Of a DNA stretch of 64,000 nt, positions 1 through 9,509 are shown piece after piece (position 1 is the stretch's first letter; every line of letters starts with the position of its first letter). The notes under the pieces were generated by a model. That model was not told the origin of the DNA. It searched no databases and was given only the letters and a program-made list of their open reading frames with translations. Source of the DNA: Lichenibacterium dinghuense (GTDB lineage: Bacteria; Pseudomonadota; Alphaproteobacteria; Rhizobiales; Beijerinckiaceae); assembly GCF_021730615.1 (NCBI RefSeq), contig NZ_JAJLMN010000001.1:2615501-2679500 (forward strand), in the 5' to 3' direction. A program made the position numbers and the translations under genes.

Positions 1-70
1 CCGCTATCCCGAGGCGTCGGTGAGTCTCCGGTCCGGGATCGAGGTAGACAGTAACGTCCCGCAAGAACAT
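1..70 (-). CDS. universal stress protein (UspA family), N-terminus only
   Basis: A minus-strand frame opens with ATG at 70 and runs off the left edge of the window. It reads MFLRDVTVYLDPGPETHRRL, the usual beginning of a UspA-type stress protein (first beta strand, then the loop and helix around the nucleotide pocket). A ribosome binding site CGGAG lies about eight bases upstream. The gene starts 57 bases downstream of a fluoride-riboswitch-like element at 127-178 on the same strand, so it is the candidate target of that element. Only 23 codons are visible, so the family call rests on the N-terminal pattern alone and needs the flanking sequence. Confidence 0.5.
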   Translation of the reverse strand, partial: MFLRDVTVYLDPGPETHRRLGIA

Positions 71-126
71 GGGCTTCTCCGACTAGCCAGGCCGAAATCG
101 CGCTCCGGCAGGGGTGGGTCACGTTG

Positions 127-178
127 TGCAGGAGTCATCGGCCCTCAGGGCGACCTTGTCGGCGAAATTCATCGCCCG
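127..178 (-). ncRNA. fluoride riboswitch (crcB-type), copy A, degenerate
   Basis: On the minus strand the sequence has GGCGATGAATTTCGCC, then a GCCC-TGA-GGGC stem, then CGATGACTCCTGC, which is the architecture of the crcB/fluoride aptamer (P1 GGCG/CGCC, P2 GCCC/GGGC, 3' GAUGACUCC strand). The P1 loop bases that normally pair with ACUCC to form the pseudoknot are AATT here instead of GGAG, so ligand binding may be lost or altered. It precedes the partial usp gene. Confidence 0.65.
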
Positions 179-247
179 AACCTCGATGCACTCGTTCCTT
201 GCTTCGTTCCTAGATACATGCCGCGATCGGCAAGCGAATGCAGTGAC

Positions 248-553
248 TCATCCCTCGCGTGCGGGCGTAACTTGCGATCCTCCATCACCCTCGAAGTTCG
301 AATCCGCCCGAGTAGCCTCGGTGAGGCTCCTTATCCAGGCGAGCACGTCCTCGTAGCGGGCCTCGGCGGCGGCTCGACTCGAGAAATGTCTGACGGAAGT
401 GACGGGGCACGAAAGGTCGTCGCTGTCGGGGTCCCGGCTGGGTAGGTAACGGAGGGTCACCTCGAAGGTGCCGTCCTCGACCTTCGACAGTCGGACGGCT
501 TGGGCGGCCGGGTCCGTGCCGCTCGTCTCCTCCTTGATCTTGGCTTCGATCAT
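248..553 (-). CDS. small hypothetical protein, last gene of the ppa-eno operon
   Basis: A 101-residue soluble protein of unknown function. The ATG at 553 is chosen because GGGGGAACC precedes it directly; the longer frame upstream overlaps eno on the same strand and has no such signal. No transmembrane segment or signal peptide is visible. The middle, around VRLSKVEDGTFEVTLRYLP, looks like a beta hairpin, and residues 60-80 look helical. It begins 43 bases after the eno stop on the same strand, so it is probably co-transcribed with the small gene, ppa and eno behind riboswitch copy B. A role in fluoride tolerance is possible from position only; I do not recognise the family. Confidence 0.7.
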   Translation of the reverse strand: MIEAKIKEETSGTDPAAQAVRLSKVEDGTFEVTLRYLPSRDPDSDDLSCPVTSVRHFSSRAAAEARYEDVLAWIRSLTEATRADSNFEGDGGSQVTPAREG

Positions 554-596
554 TGGTTCCCCCTTTGCCTTCGACCCGGAACGCTTCCAACCCGGG

Positions 597-1871
597 TCAT
601 CGCTGGAAGGGATTGGAGAAGAGGGGTTCCCCGAGTTGGTTCTCGATCTCGAGCAACCTGTTGTACTTGGCCATGCGTTCGCCACGGCACGGCGCCCCGG
701 CCTTGATCTGTCCCCCACCCATGGCGACGGCGAAATCGGCGATGAACGCGTCGTCGGTCTCGCCCGAGCGATGTGAGATGACGAAGCGCCAGCCCGCCTC
801 CCGGGCGAGCGCGACGGCGGCGACCGTCTCCGACACCGTGCCGATCTGGTTCGGCTTGATCAGCACCGCGTTGGTGGTGCGCTCCCGCACGCCCCTGGCG
901 ATGAGCGAGGTGTTCGTCACGTAGACGTCGTCCCCGACGGTCTGGATTCGCGCGCCGTGAACCTCGGTCTGGGCACGGAAGCCGTCCCAGTCGTCCTCCG
1001 CGAACCCGTCCTCGATCGAGACGATGGGGTAGGCGTCGATCAAGCGGCCGTAGAGTTGGACCAGGTCGTCGCTCGTGAGGTGTCCGCCCCCCTCGCCCTT
1101 CATCCTGTACCCCGCACCGTCGCGGAATGCCGAGGCGGCGGGGTCGAGCGCGATCGCCACGTCGCGCCCTGGAACGAAGCCGGCCCCCTCGATCGCCTCG
1201 ACCAACAGCCCGAGGGCCTCCTCCGTATCGCCGAGGTTCGGAGCGAAACCGCCCTCATCCCCCACGCCCGTCGCCAAACCGCGCGCCAGCAGCGAGGCCT
1301 TCAAGCTCCTGTACGTCCCCACACCGAAGCGCATCGCTTCGGAGAAACTGGTGGCTCCCACCGGCACGATCATGAATTCCTGCACGTCGAGGCCGTTGTC
1401 CGCATGCGCGCCACCGTTGATCACGTTCATCATCGGCATCGGGAGGCGGCGGGCCGCGATCCCGCCGAGGTACGCGTACAGCGGGAGGTCCAGGTCGCGG
1501 GCCGCAGCCCGCGCGATGGCCATGGACGTCCCCAGCATGGCGTTGGCCCCGAGCGACGACTTGTCGGGCGTCCCGTCGAGCTTGCACAACATGTGATCGA
1601 GCGTCGCCTGTCGACGGGGATCGTGTCCGTGGAGCCTCGGGGCGATCCTCTCCCGGATCCGGGAGATCGCCTTCAAGACGCCGCGTCCCCCATAGCGGCC
1701 CCCATCCTCATCCCGGAGCTCCACCGCCTCCCGCGAACCCGTCGAAGCGCCCGACGGCACGGATGCCGTCCCGACGACGCCGTTGTCCAAGGTGACGTCC
1801 ACCTTGAGCGTGGGATTGCCCCTCGAGTCCAGGATCTCGATGGCGTCGATGTCTGCGATCTTCGCGCCCAT
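597..1871 (-). CDS. eno: enolase (phosphopyruvate hydratase), probable fluoride-responsive paralogue
   Basis: Enolase converts 2-phosphoglycerate to phosphoenolpyruvate in the cytoplasm and needs Mg2+. The 424-residue frame has the normal family length: N-terminal domain beginning MGAKIADIDAIEILDSRGNP, metal-binding region SIEDGFAEDDW, GDDVYVTN, the catalytic-lysine segment VLIKPNQIGTVSET and the signature VISHRSGETDD. The IKPNQIG segment differs from the IKVNQIG common in housekeeping enolases, which suggests a second, specialised copy. ATG at 1871 lies seven bases after the ppa stop, so the two genes form one unit. Fluoride with phosphate and Mg2+ is a classical enolase inhibitor, and the operon is headed by a fluoride riboswitch at 2724-2772, so the copy probably maintains glycolytic flux or outcompetes inhibition under fluoride. 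Confidence 0.96.
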   Translation of the reverse strand: MGAKIADIDAIEILDSRGNPTLKVDVTLDNGVVGTASVPSGASTGSREAVELRDEDGGRYGGRGVLKAISRIRERIAPRLHGHDPRRQATLDHMLCKLDGTPDKSSLGANAMLGTSMAIARAAARDLDLPLYAYLGGIAARRLPMPMMNVINGGAHADNGLDVQEFMIVPVGATSFSEAMRFGVGTYRSLKASLLARGLATGVGDEGGFAPNLGDTEEALGLLVEAIEGAGFVPGRDVAIALDPAASAFRDGAGYRMKGEGGGHLTSDDLVQLYGRLIDAYPIVSIEDGFAEDDWDGFRAQTEVHGARIQTVGDDVYVTNTSLIARGVRERTTNAVLIKPNQIGTVSETVAAVALAREAGWRFVISHRSGETDDAFIADFAVAMGGGQIKAGAPCRGERMAKYNRLLEIENQLGEPLFSNPFQR

Positions 1872-1878
1872 GATGTCC

Positions 1879-2424
1879 TCACGATCCCTTGTTCGCCGAT
1901 GCACCGTGCCGATCGATGGCCGCCCGGACCATGGATCGAGCCGCGTCCGGTCCCTCCCACCCCCCGAGCGTGACCCACTTGCCTGCTTCGAGATCCTTGT
2001 AGTGGGCGAAGTAGTGCTCGATCCGTTCGCAGAGCGAGACCGGAAGGTCGTCGATGGAGGCGATGCGCTCGAAATCACGCGTCACCCGTGTGGCCGGCAC
2101 GGCGACGACCTTCTCGTCGGGGCCGTTCTCGTCGCTCATTCGGAGCACCCCGATCGGTCGCACGGCCACGACCGCACCCGGCATCACCGGATGATCCCCG
2201 AGCACCAGGACGTCACATGGATCGCCGTCCTCCGACAGCGTGCGCGGGATGAAGCCGTAGTTGCCGGGACACCGCATCGCGGTTTGCAGGAATCTGTCGA
2301 CGAAAAGGGCGCCGGTCGCCTTGTCGAACTCGTATTTGACCGGCTCGCCCCCGACCGGGACCTCGATGACCGCGTTGAACTCCTCCGGCGCATCCCGTCC
2401 GATCGGTATCAGGTCGATGTTCAT
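1879..2424 (-). CDS. ppa: inorganic pyrophosphatase
   Basis: Soluble family I pyrophosphatase, hydrolysing PPi to two phosphates with Mg2+. The protein is 181 residues, close to the bacterial norm of about 175. It contains the conserved YEFDKATGALFVDR segment, PGNYGFIP and the metal-binding signature DGDPCDVLVL with its three aspartates, then the C-terminal KDLEAGKWV segment. I start it at ATG 2424, just behind GGAGGGG; an in-frame ATG five codons upstream has no such site. It lies between the small gene (2436-2690) and eno, with gaps of 11 and 7 bases. Fluoride is a potent inhibitor of this enzyme family, which matches the fluoride riboswitch heading the operon. Confidence 0.96.
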   Translation of the reverse strand: MNIDLIPIGRDAPEEFNAVIEVPVGGEPVKYEFDKATGALFVDRFLQTAMRCPGNYGFIPRTLSEDGDPCDVLVLGDHPVMPGAVVAVRPIGVLRMSDENGPDEKVVAVPATRVTRDFERIASIDDLPVSLCERIEHYFAHYKDLEAGKWVTLGGWEGPDAARSMVRAAIDRHGASANKGS

Positions 2425-2435
2425 GATCCCCTCCG

Positions 2436-2690
2436 TCAAGCGTGCGAGGGGCAGCCGAAGGGGGCCCCGAAGGAGGCCCAGCCCAGCGGCAAGGGAGAGA
2501 AGTTCGGAGACACTTCGATCGAGGCGCCCGGCGCTGGGGCATCCATGAGGTCTTCCGACGGGGGGACCCGCTCGCGTGCGCGCGTCAGGATCGAACGCAA
2601 TTCGCCTTCGTCGACGCGATCCGCGACCATCAGCATGCGCACGATCGGGTCGGCGATCATGAGCTGAATATTTTCAGGTAAACACCGCAC
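2436..2690 (-). CDS. small protein directly behind fluoride riboswitch B
   Basis: An 84-residue protein with GTG start at 2690, preceded by CGGAGG. It begins MRCLPENIQLMIADPIVRML and continues with VADRVDEGELRSIL, probably two helices; the C-terminal third (PAPGASIEV...) is low in regular structure. I do not recognise the family. A homologous start (MCHVPENVRASIDDPIVRV) occurs at 9752, also immediately behind a copy of the same riboswitch, with the same CGGAG-CTCGCC leader just before the start codon. Two independent copies in the same regulatory setting support a real gene with a fluoride-related role. It is the first gene of the ppa-eno operon. Confidence 0.7.
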   Translation of the reverse strand: MRCLPENIQLMIADPIVRMLMVADRVDEGELRSILTRARERVPPSEDLMDAPAPGASIEVSPNFSPLPLGWASFGAPFGCPSHA

Positions 2691-2723
2691 GGCGAGCCTC
2701 CGCTAGCCCGATGGAGGGCTAAA

Positions 2724-2772
2724 GCAGGAGTCATCAGCCAAAATGGCGGTTGAACGGGAACTCCATCCCGGT
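2724..2772 (-). ncRNA. fluoride riboswitch (crcB-type), copy B
   Basis: Minus-strand sequence CGGGATGGAGTTCCCG (P1), AACCGCC, loop ATTT, GGCTGATGACTCCTGC matches the crcB/fluoride aptamer consensus: P1 GGGA/UCCC, P2 GCC/GGC and a pseudoknot between GGAGU in the P1 loop and ACUCC at the 3' end, all intact. Downstream AGCCC-TCCATC-GGGCT can form a hairpin, while its 5' part AGCCCTCC can instead pair with GGAGGCT covering the Shine-Dalgarno of the 2690 gene. That suggests translational rather than terminator control; there is no U-tract. It heads the small gene-ppa-eno-hypothetical operon. Confidence 0.9.
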
Positions 2773-3146
2773 TGCCTATTTCTAGGGAAGTCCGCGTTCG
2801 AAGGCAAGACCCCCGACGTACCATCGTCCGGGAAATCGACGGGATCGTGCGCGAGGTCGCCCCGTCGAGACCATGCGCATGTCCCAGGGATCAAGGACGC
2901 GACCCGGGCCGAGGTTCCGCGGCCCCATGTGCTGTTTCGTGCGCCGGCTCAGCCGTTCCCCTGGGGCCTGGGCGGGCGACCAAGCCGGAGAAGGCTCACC
3001 ACGCCTCGCTCGGAACGACGTTCGGCGCCGGATGTCGCCCATCCGTCGAGAACGATGCCTCCCGCATGTCGCCGGAGGCCGTGTCGCAGGGGCGACGCAC
3101 CCTTCGGCGACTCCGGTCCGATCCTCCGGACACCCTGCGCTGACGT
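2773..3146. other. intergenic stretch between riboswitch B and katE
   Basis: No reading frame here looks like a protein; overlapping frames are arginine- and proline-rich shadows. It must hold the minus-strand promoter for the riboswitch B operon and the 3' end of the katE transcript, but I see no clear -35/-10 pair or U-tailed hairpin. Confidence 0.5.
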
Positions 3147-5327
3147 TCAGGCCGCCACGGCCTCGATGTCGCGGTCGTGGTAGCGGTGCTTCTCCAGGCC
3201 CTTGACCAGCGCGTCCACAGCCTCCGCGGCCGAGCCCGCCGTCACGCCCTGCTCGGGGGCGCCCGCGGCCGGCACCGGCAGGTGCGCCTTGGCGATCAGC
3301 GCCGCGCCCTCGCCCATGAAGGCGAGCGGCTTGCCGTGCTTGAAGGCTTCGGCCACGAAGGCGAGCGCGAGCCCGGTCTTGGCCAGCACCCCGGCCGACG
3401 CGCCGCCCGGCACCGCCACGGCGTCGTAGATCACCGAGGGCGCGTTGACCGCCGGCCGGTCCACCTTGACGCTCTTGCCGAGCGAGCAGGTGATCGTGCC
3501 GCCGTGCGCCGCGATCACCTCGATCACCGCGCCCCGCGCCTCCAGCGCGGAGCGCAGCGCGCCGAGCTGCTCGCCGTCGACGCCGTTCCCGGCCAGCACC
3601 GCGACCTTGCGGCCCTTGATGCCCTTCGCGGGCTTGTCCTGCGACAGCGCCGGCGAACGGTCAACCTTGAGGCGGCCGCTCGGCATCTCCTTCGGCTCGG
3701 CGACCGCGGTCGCCACGGGCTTCGGGGCGGCGCGCTTGCACTCCTCGATGTCGAGGCCCGTCTGCTCCGCCACGCCGGCCGCGAGGTCGGGATGGATGTT
3801 GACGAGGAGGTTCGCCATCACGGCCTTCGGCACCGCCTTGGTCTCGCACTGGTTCAGCTCGAAGGCGATGCCCTCGATGAGGTGCTTCTTCTCCCACGCG
3901 GCCAGCGAGTTGAAGAACATCGTCGCCTGGGTGAAGTAGTCGGTGAAGCTCTTCGAGCGGGCGCGGATCTTGTGGCCGTCGACCTTCTCCGCGTAGGAGC
4001 GGAAGGCGTCGACCGCCTCGGGCTGGTGCATGGGGTGGGTGCCGCCGAGCGCGCTCGGGAAGTAGCTCACGCGGCCCTTGTGGATCGTGTTGCGGGCGAA
4101 GCCGTCGCGACGCCCGTTCGACACCGGGTTCAGCGGCCGGTTGATCGGCAGCTCGGCGAAGTTCGGGCCGACGCGGCGCAGCTGCGTGTCGAGGTAGGAA
4201 TGCAGGCGCCCCTGCAGCATCGGGTCGTTGGTGAAGTCGATGCCCGGCACCACGTGGCTCACGCAGAAGGCCACCTGCTCGGTTTCGGCGAAGTAGTTGT
4301 CCGGATTGCGGTTCAGCACCATCCTGCCGACGATGCGGACGGGCACGAGCTCCTCGGGGATCAGCTTGGTGTCGTCGAGCAGGTCGAAGTCGAAGGCGAA
4401 CTCGTCCTTCTCCTCGACGATCTGCAGGCCGAGCTCCCATTCGAGGAAGTCGCCGCGCTCGATCGACTCGAACATCTCGCGGCGTTGGTAGTCCGGGTCC
4501 TTGCCGGCCGTCTTCTGCGCCTCGTCCCACACCTGGGAATGCACGCCCTTGACGGGCTTCCAGTGGAACTTGACGAAGCGGCTGCCGCCCTTGGCGTCCA
4601 CGAGGCGCCAGGTGTGGACGCCGAAGCCCTCCATGTGTGCGAAGGAGCGCGGCAGCCCGCGGTCGCTCATCACCCACATGATCATGTGGGAGAGCTCGGG
4701 GGAGAGCGAGGCGAAGTCCCAGAACGTGTCGTGCGCCGAGGCCGCCTGCGGGATCTCGATGTGCGGCTCGGGCTTCACGGCGTGGATCAGGTCGGGGAAC
4801 TTGATCGCGTCGTTGATGAAGAAGACCGGTATGTCGTTGCCGACGAGGTCCCACACGCCGGCCTCGGTGTAGAACTTCACCGCGAAGCCGCGAACGTCGC
4901 GCGGCGTGTCGGCCGAACCGCGCGAGCCCGCGACCGTCGAGAAGCGCGTGAAGATCGGCGTGCGCTTGCCCTTGGCCGCGAAGGGCGCCGCCATGGTGAT
5001 GTCGCTGAGGTCCTCGTAGGATTCGAAGTAGCCGTGCGCGCCCGCGCCGCGGGCGTGGACCACGCGCTCCGGGATGCGCTCGTGGTCGAAGGCGGTGATC
5101 TTCTCGCGCAGGAGGAAGTCCTCGAGCAGCGAGCCGCCGCGCACGCCGGCCTTCTCGGAGTTCTGGTCGTCCGAGATCTTCAGGCCCTGGTTGGAGGTCA
5201 TGGCCTCGCGCGGCTCGATCGTGTCGCGCTTCAGCGCCTCGGTCTTGGCCGTCCCGGTCGATGCGTGCGTGGACGCGTCGTGCGCGCCGCCGCCCTGGGG
5301 AGGGGCGTAGCCGGTGTCGTGGGTCAT
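3147..5327 (-). CDS. katE: large-subunit catalase (HPII/KatE type)
   Basis: Monofunctional haem catalase, 2 H2O2 to O2 and water. The 726-residue protein has the large-subunit layout: variable N-terminal arm, catalase core with the distal histidine region [14 protein letters not shown], the conserved asparagine in [13 protein letters not shown], the proximal haem-ligand signature [14 protein letters not shown], and a C-terminal flavodoxin/DJ-1-like domain (about residues 575-720, beginning [15 protein letters not shown]). ATG at 5327 begins [13 protein letters not shown]; the frame stays open further upstream but that part has no protein-like sequence. It stands alone, with about 1 kb of non-coding DNA upstream. 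In the neighbourhood of fluoride-responsive genes it fits a stress island, but it has no riboswitch of its own. Codon choice is strongly biased, as in well-expressed core genes. Confidence 0.97.
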   Translation of the reverse strand: MTHDTGYAPPQGGGAHDASTHASTGTAKTEALKRDTIEPREAMTSNQGLKISDDQNSEKAGVRGGSLLEDFLLREKITAFDHERIPERVVHARGAGAHGYFESYEDLSDITMAAPFAAKGKRTPIFTRFSTVAGSRGSADTPRDVRGFAVKFYTEAGVWDLVGNDIPVFFINDAIKFPDLIHAVKPEPHIEIPQAASAHDTFWDFASLSPELSHMIMWVMSDRGLPRSFAHMEGFGVHTWRLVDAKGGSRFVKFHWKPVKGVHSQVWDEAQKTAGKDPDYQRREMFESIERGDFLEWELGLQIVEEKDEFAFDFDLLDDTKLIPEELVPVRIVGRMVLNRNPDNYFAETEQVAFCVSHVVPGIDFTNDPMLQGRLHSYLDTQLRRVGPNFAELPINRPLNPVSNGRRDGFARNTIHKGRVSYFPSALGGTHPMHQPEAVDAFRSYAEKVDGHKIRARSKSFTDYFTQATMFFNSLAAWEKKHLIEGIAFELNQCETKAVPKAVMANLLVNIHPDLAAGVAEQTGLDIEECKRAAPKPVATAVAEPKEMPSGRLKVDRSPALSQDKPAKGIKGRKVAVLAGNGVDGEQLGALRSALEARGAVIEVIAAHGGTITCSLGKSVKVDRPAVNAPSVIYDAVAVPGGASAGVLAKTGLALAFVAEAFKHGKPLAFMGEGAALIAKAHLPVPAAGAPEQGVTAGSAAEAVDALVKGLEKHRYHDRDIEAVAA

Positions 5328-6324
5328 GGGATCAGTCCAGATCGAAGAAACACGCCGACAACGGCCGAAGCCTGGGAAAGGTGCTCCCTGACGTCCCAGG
5401 CGCCGTGGATCCCCTGGCACGTTCGATGCCGCAAGCCCCGCCCGTCCAGACCCCCTCGGGCGGGCTCGGGCCGTGGCAGGTTCGGACCGTGCGTGGAGCC
5501 TACCGGCTTCGGCAGGGGCTTCCCTCCGGACCGGGTTTCTGCGGACGCCCATTTGGAACGGCGCGATCCGACGGTTGGCTTCGAGCCGGGAACCCGAACG
5601 GGTCTTCGACCGGCGGCAACGCGCGGATTGCGATCGTCGTCGGATCGGCGAGTGCGGTCGTTCCCGAGGCACGGACACGGGTCCGGAGGTCGAAGCCCCG
5701 AGGCGTAAGGCGACCACGTCGGGTCTCACCACGAATCTCCCGGCCAGCCGCGGCACCGCTTGTCCGGACCACGGCTTCATCGACCCGACCGAAGCGCAAT
5801 CCAATGCGGGGCCCTCGTTTGAGCTCGGGAGGTGGGCCAACGACGTGAGTTCGAGGCGTCGTCCGACCCACTCGATCTCGGGAACGTGCAGATCCTGGAT
5901 TACGGGGAAGTCCTCGACGCCAACCCGGCGAGTTGGAGGAGACGCGTCCTCGCAATTCAGCCGAGAGCGCCGAGGCGCCGCGCGCGCCGGTCGCGGACGA
6001 CCGGAGGCCTGCGCAGGGATCACGGAAGCCGCGAGCGACACGCCCTGGATTCCAAGTCCCACGGATGCCGGATGGACGGCATAGGGGCACCGACCCGCTC
6101 GTGGCGCGCCGCCGTCGCACTTGCGCGCATCGAGCGAGCCGCCCGCCGACGTCGCGACGCGAGCTTTCGGAGAACGCCGGAGCGTCGGCGCCGAACGTTG
6201 GGTTCGAAGATCCCGACTCGCAACCGGAGAGGATGGATCTCTGAGATTGGCATGAGGTCCGGGCCCATGATCTAACCTCGGGGACGCCGGTCCATCCGGC
6301 TGCCTAGCGGTGTCGGGAGATGAC
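5328..6324. other. non-coding stretch upstream of katE
   Basis: About one kilobase with many overlapping open frames on both strands, none of which has conserved motifs, a plausible ribosome binding site or normal amino-acid composition. I see no tRNA, repeat or riboswitch here. It holds the katE promoter by position and may be decayed sequence. Confidence 0.5.
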
Positions 6325-6876
6325 GTGACGGTCTGGCTGACGAGCGACACGCACTTCGGGGATGAAGGCATTCTCGCGAAAGCCGGGCGCCCGTTCGAGA
6401 GCGTGAGTCGTATGGATGACGCGCTGATCCAGTCGTGGAACGCGATCGTCCGGCCTCAGGACGTCGTCTGGCACCTCGGGGACTTCGCCCATGCCCCGAA
6501 GGGCGCGACCAAGCGTTACTTCCGCAAGCTCAATGGCCGCAAACATCTGGTGGTCGGCAATCATGATGGTGACGAAGCCCGATCTTGCGGCTGGTTCTCA
6601 GTGCATGAACTCACCTCGCTGCGGATCTGCGGCGTGCGCCTCGTCCTGTGCCATTATCCCCTGCTCTCCTGGCAGGGGAGCAAGCGCAACCAGGACGGCG
6701 ACGTGCACAGCATCGCGTGCCACGGTCACGTGCATGGGACGCCCGCCGACCCGCGCGTGCCCCATCTCGACCCGTACCGTATCGACGTCGGCGTCGACAT
6801 GCGAAGCATGGCCCCGGCGAACGTCGAGGAACTCGTCGCCGACGTCCGCGGCGCCATGACCAGGGTCCAGGAGTGA
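6325..6876 (+). CDS. calcineurin-like metallophosphoesterase
   Basis: A 183-residue single-domain metallophosphoesterase. The metal-binding motifs of the superfamily appear in order: SDTHFGD, GDFAHAP, GNHDGD, CHYPLLSW and the HGHVHG pair. Such small bacterial members hydrolyse phosphomonoesters or diesters; the substrate cannot be told from sequence. I prefer the GTG start at 6325, which follows GGGAG by five bases and gives MTVWLTSDTHFGDEG; an earlier GTG at 6310 lacks a ribosome binding site. It is the only plus-strand gene in the first 15 kb and stands alone, with about 1 kb of non-coding DNA on either side. No link to fluoride can be shown beyond location. Confidence 0.9.
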   Translation: MTVWLTSDTHFGDEGILAKAGRPFESVSRMDDALIQSWNAIVRPQDVVWHLGDFAHAPKGATKRYFRKLNGRKHLVVGNHDGDEARSCGWFSVHELTSLRICGVRLVLCHYPLLSWQGSKRNQDGDVHSIACHGHVHGTPADPRVPHLDPYRIDVGVDMRSMAPANVEELVADVRGAMTRVQE

Positions 6877-7969
6877 TCGTGCCGTCGTCCGGTGACCGGG
6901 CGAGGACGGTCACGACGCCGCCACTCAGAGCGACGGAGGGTCAGGACCGCGCGGAGGCGTCGCGTCGGGTTCGTGGCTCGTCCCGGGATAGAGGCACAGG
7001 TGCTCGGGGCAGAAATGTGCGACGGTCGTGAAATTGCCCCGGGCGGGATGCGCTCGCGCCCACGAAGGTGGCTGGCGCTCGACGATGCTCGTCGTCCACT
7101 CGGGTCAGGTCGGCGGTGGGGTCGACGGACCCGGCCACCAGCGACCCGCGTGAGCCGGTGCGCCCGGCGCAACCGGATCGGGGGGCGACCGCTCCGAAGC
7201 CTGCGCGGCGATCATGCGCCCTCGGCGTCGCCGGAGGTGTCCCCGACCCGATCGGCGCCGCAGGGTGTTCGGGGCGGGCCATCGCAGCCAGCTTGGGACG
7301 TGCTTCCCCGAGGCGCCGTTCGGCTGGGCAGACACGCTTCCCTCGTGTCGTCGCGCATCTCGGAGGAACCGGGGGAGATCGAAACCGCACGCTCCGGAAC
7401 AGCTTCGGCTTTGCGAGGGCATCAGGCCATCGACGACGTGGAAGCGTCGGATCTCGATGTTCGGCATCGTCATCGCGACGAGCACCGGAGGATCATTGTA
7501 CATCAGGGGCTACGGTCGTGGACGAAGCCGCCCGTTCATCCCCGCCAGGACACCCGTCCTCTCCTTCGTCCGGCTGCCTTCCGCCCCGCGGGAGCAGTCA
7601 CATGTGCCTCGATCGTGCCCCGGAAATGGTGGCCAGCGTCGAACGATAGTACGTGCGTGTTCCATCGGTGACGAATTCACGGGCTTTCGCCGATCTGAAA
7701 CGATCCATGCCCATCATCGACCGTCGGGCGAGAGTCGGGTCGTTCCGGCGATCCGGCGACACGCGTGAGGTCCGGCGGCGTTGGGCCGTCGCAACCCACC
7801 CAAACCATGGCGCCACCCCAGCCTTCACGGGGAGCCTCCCCCCTTGTTCGGACCGAAGCGACAAGTCCTCGACGCCGGAGTCGCAACCCAAGGCGGGGTC
7901 GCCCAGGCTTGAGTCGACATGCTCTCCCATTTCATCGCCAGGGCGTACGCCCCTCCATCCCGACGATCG
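6877..7969. other. non-coding stretch between the phosphoesterase and cfa-like genes
   Basis: About 1.1 kb without a supportable gene. A minus-strand frame starting near 7503 (MTMPNIEIRRFHVVDGL) has a protein-like beginning but becomes arginine/proline-rich noise at once. A FHVVE/D-like stretch can also be read near 14870, so both could be remnants of one small gene family, but this is weak. Confidence 0.4.
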
Positions 7970-9235
7970 TCAGAGGCACTTCTCCGCCACGGCGGCGTCG
8001 GCCAGGGTCAAGGCTTGCTGACGCAGGAAATCCTCCGCCTCATGGATGTATTCGCGGGTCGTCGGCAATGCATCGATCGCCCTCGACAGCTGGACCTGGA
8101 ACACCATGAAACCGGAGTATCGGAAGGAGATCTCGCTGCCCACGAGGTAGAATTCCCACATGCGACGGAAGCGCTCGTCGTACGTCCGGCTGAGTTCGGG
8201 CCAACGACTCATGAAGCGTTCGCGCCAGAGGCGCAAAGTCCCGGCATAGTGGAGTCGTAGCACTTCAAGGTCGGTGATCCACAATGCGTTGCGCTCGATG
8301 GCCGGCAAGACCTCGGACAGGGCTGGGATATAACCACCCGGGAAGATGTACTTCAATATCCAGAGACTGGTGGGGGAAGGGCCATGCATCTTGCCGATGG
8401 AGTGCACCAACGCCACCCCGGAAGGGGTCAGGAGCCGTCTGATCGCGCCGAAGTAGGTTTCATAGTTCGGACGTCCCACGTGTTCGAACATGCCGACCGA
8501 GACGATGCGGTCGAACTGCCCCTGCAGCCGTCGGTAATCGATGAGCTGGAAATCGACCCGGTCCTCCAGACCCTCCGTCCTCGCGCGCTGGCGCGCCGTC
8601 GCGAGCTGCTCCTTCGAGAGCGTCACGCCCGTCACGCGCACGTGCGCCGCCCGGGCGATGGACAACGCCAATCCGCCCCATCCACAACCTATGTCGAGCA
8701 CGTGCTGGCCGGGCCTGAGCAGCAGCTTCGCGATGATGTGCTGCTTCTTGGCGGATTGAGCCGTCGCGATATCGTCGTCCGGGTCGCGGAAGTAAGCGCA
8801 GGAGTATTGCAGGTCCTCATCCAGGAAGACGCGATAGAGTCCATCCGACAGGTCATAGTGGTGCGCGACGTTCGCCCGAGACGTCGCAGGATCGTTACGC
8901 TGGGAGACGACCCCCGCGAGCCGGCCGGCCCACCGCGCGATCCTGGGACTCGGATCGTGGCCCAGCGCGGCGATGTTCGAGGCGATCAGTTCCATGAACT
9001 CGTAGAGGCTGCCCCGCTCCACCACGAGGTCGCCGTCCATGTAAGCCTCCCCGAGGTAAAGGTCGGGATTCGTGGCGATCTTGAGGACCGCCCTCGGCGT
9101 TCGGATCCGCACGCGGACGTCGAGGAGTCCCGAGTGATGACCGGCGTCGAGCTGGCCGGCCGAAATCTCGCCCGAGGGCGTGGTCACCGTGAGGCGACCG
9201 TGGCGGATGACCCGGTGAAGGAGATGCTTCAGCAT
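7970..9235 (-). CDS. cfa: cyclopropane-fatty-acyl-phospholipid synthase family methyltransferase
   Basis: A 421-residue SAM-dependent methyltransferase of the CFA synthase/mycolic-acid cyclopropane synthase family, which adds a methylene group to unsaturated acyl chains of membrane phospholipids. Seen: N-terminal domain with YLGEAYMDGDLVVERGSLY, the YSCAYF motif, the SAM site VLDIGCGWGGLALSIA, and the active-site segments SVGMFEHVGRPNY and IFPGGYIPALSE. Length matches the family. It starts with ATG at 9235 and lies downstream, on the same strand, of riboswitch copy C and its small gene, 274 bases beyond the small gene's stop; co-transcription is plausible but not shown. Membrane cyclopropanation is a known response to acid and other stress, which fits weak-acid (HF) entry. 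Confidence 0.93.
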   Translation of the reverse strand: MLKHLLHRVIRHGRLTVTTPSGEISAGQLDAGHHSGLLDVRVRIRTPRAVLKIATNPDLYLGEAYMDGDLVVERGSLYEFMELIASNIAALGHDPSPRIARWAGRLAGVVSQRNDPATSRANVAHHYDLSDGLYRVFLDEDLQYSCAYFRDPDDDIATAQSAKKQHIIAKLLLRPGQHVLDIGCGWGGLALSIARAAHVRVTGVTLSKEQLATARQRARTEGLEDRVDFQLIDYRRLQGQFDRIVSVGMFEHVGRPNYETYFGAIRRLLTPSGVALVHSIGKMHGPSPTSLWILKYIFPGGYIPALSEVLPAIERNALWITDLEVLRLHYAGTLRLWRERFMSRWPELSRTYDERFRRMWEFYLVGSEISFRYSGFMVFQVQLSRAIDALPTTREYIHEAEDFLRQQALTLADAAVAEKCL

Positions 9236-9509
9236 GTTCGATCCTTGGCGTCGATCGCCCGCCTCTTGCGGACGCCGTATGAGAACTCTGGAACAGTATC
9301 GCCGACACTGTTCGAGACGATATTTCCACCTTTATCGTAGTATTAGTACATCGATGTGAAAGAAATCAGTGCGTGGTCGACCTTCATCGATGTCGGAGCC
9401 AAGCCGGACGCTTGTCCTACGAGCCTCTAGACTTCCCCTTCACTTCGATCCAATCGAGAGGGACCGGTGAGGCGCGCACCAGCGACAATCGAACACCGTA
9501 CGATCACGA

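Noticed and set aside
279-300. GTTCGAATCC-like string suggesting a tRNA T-arm.
   Set aside because: It lies inside the coding frame of the 248-553 gene and has no acceptor, D or anticodon stems around it.
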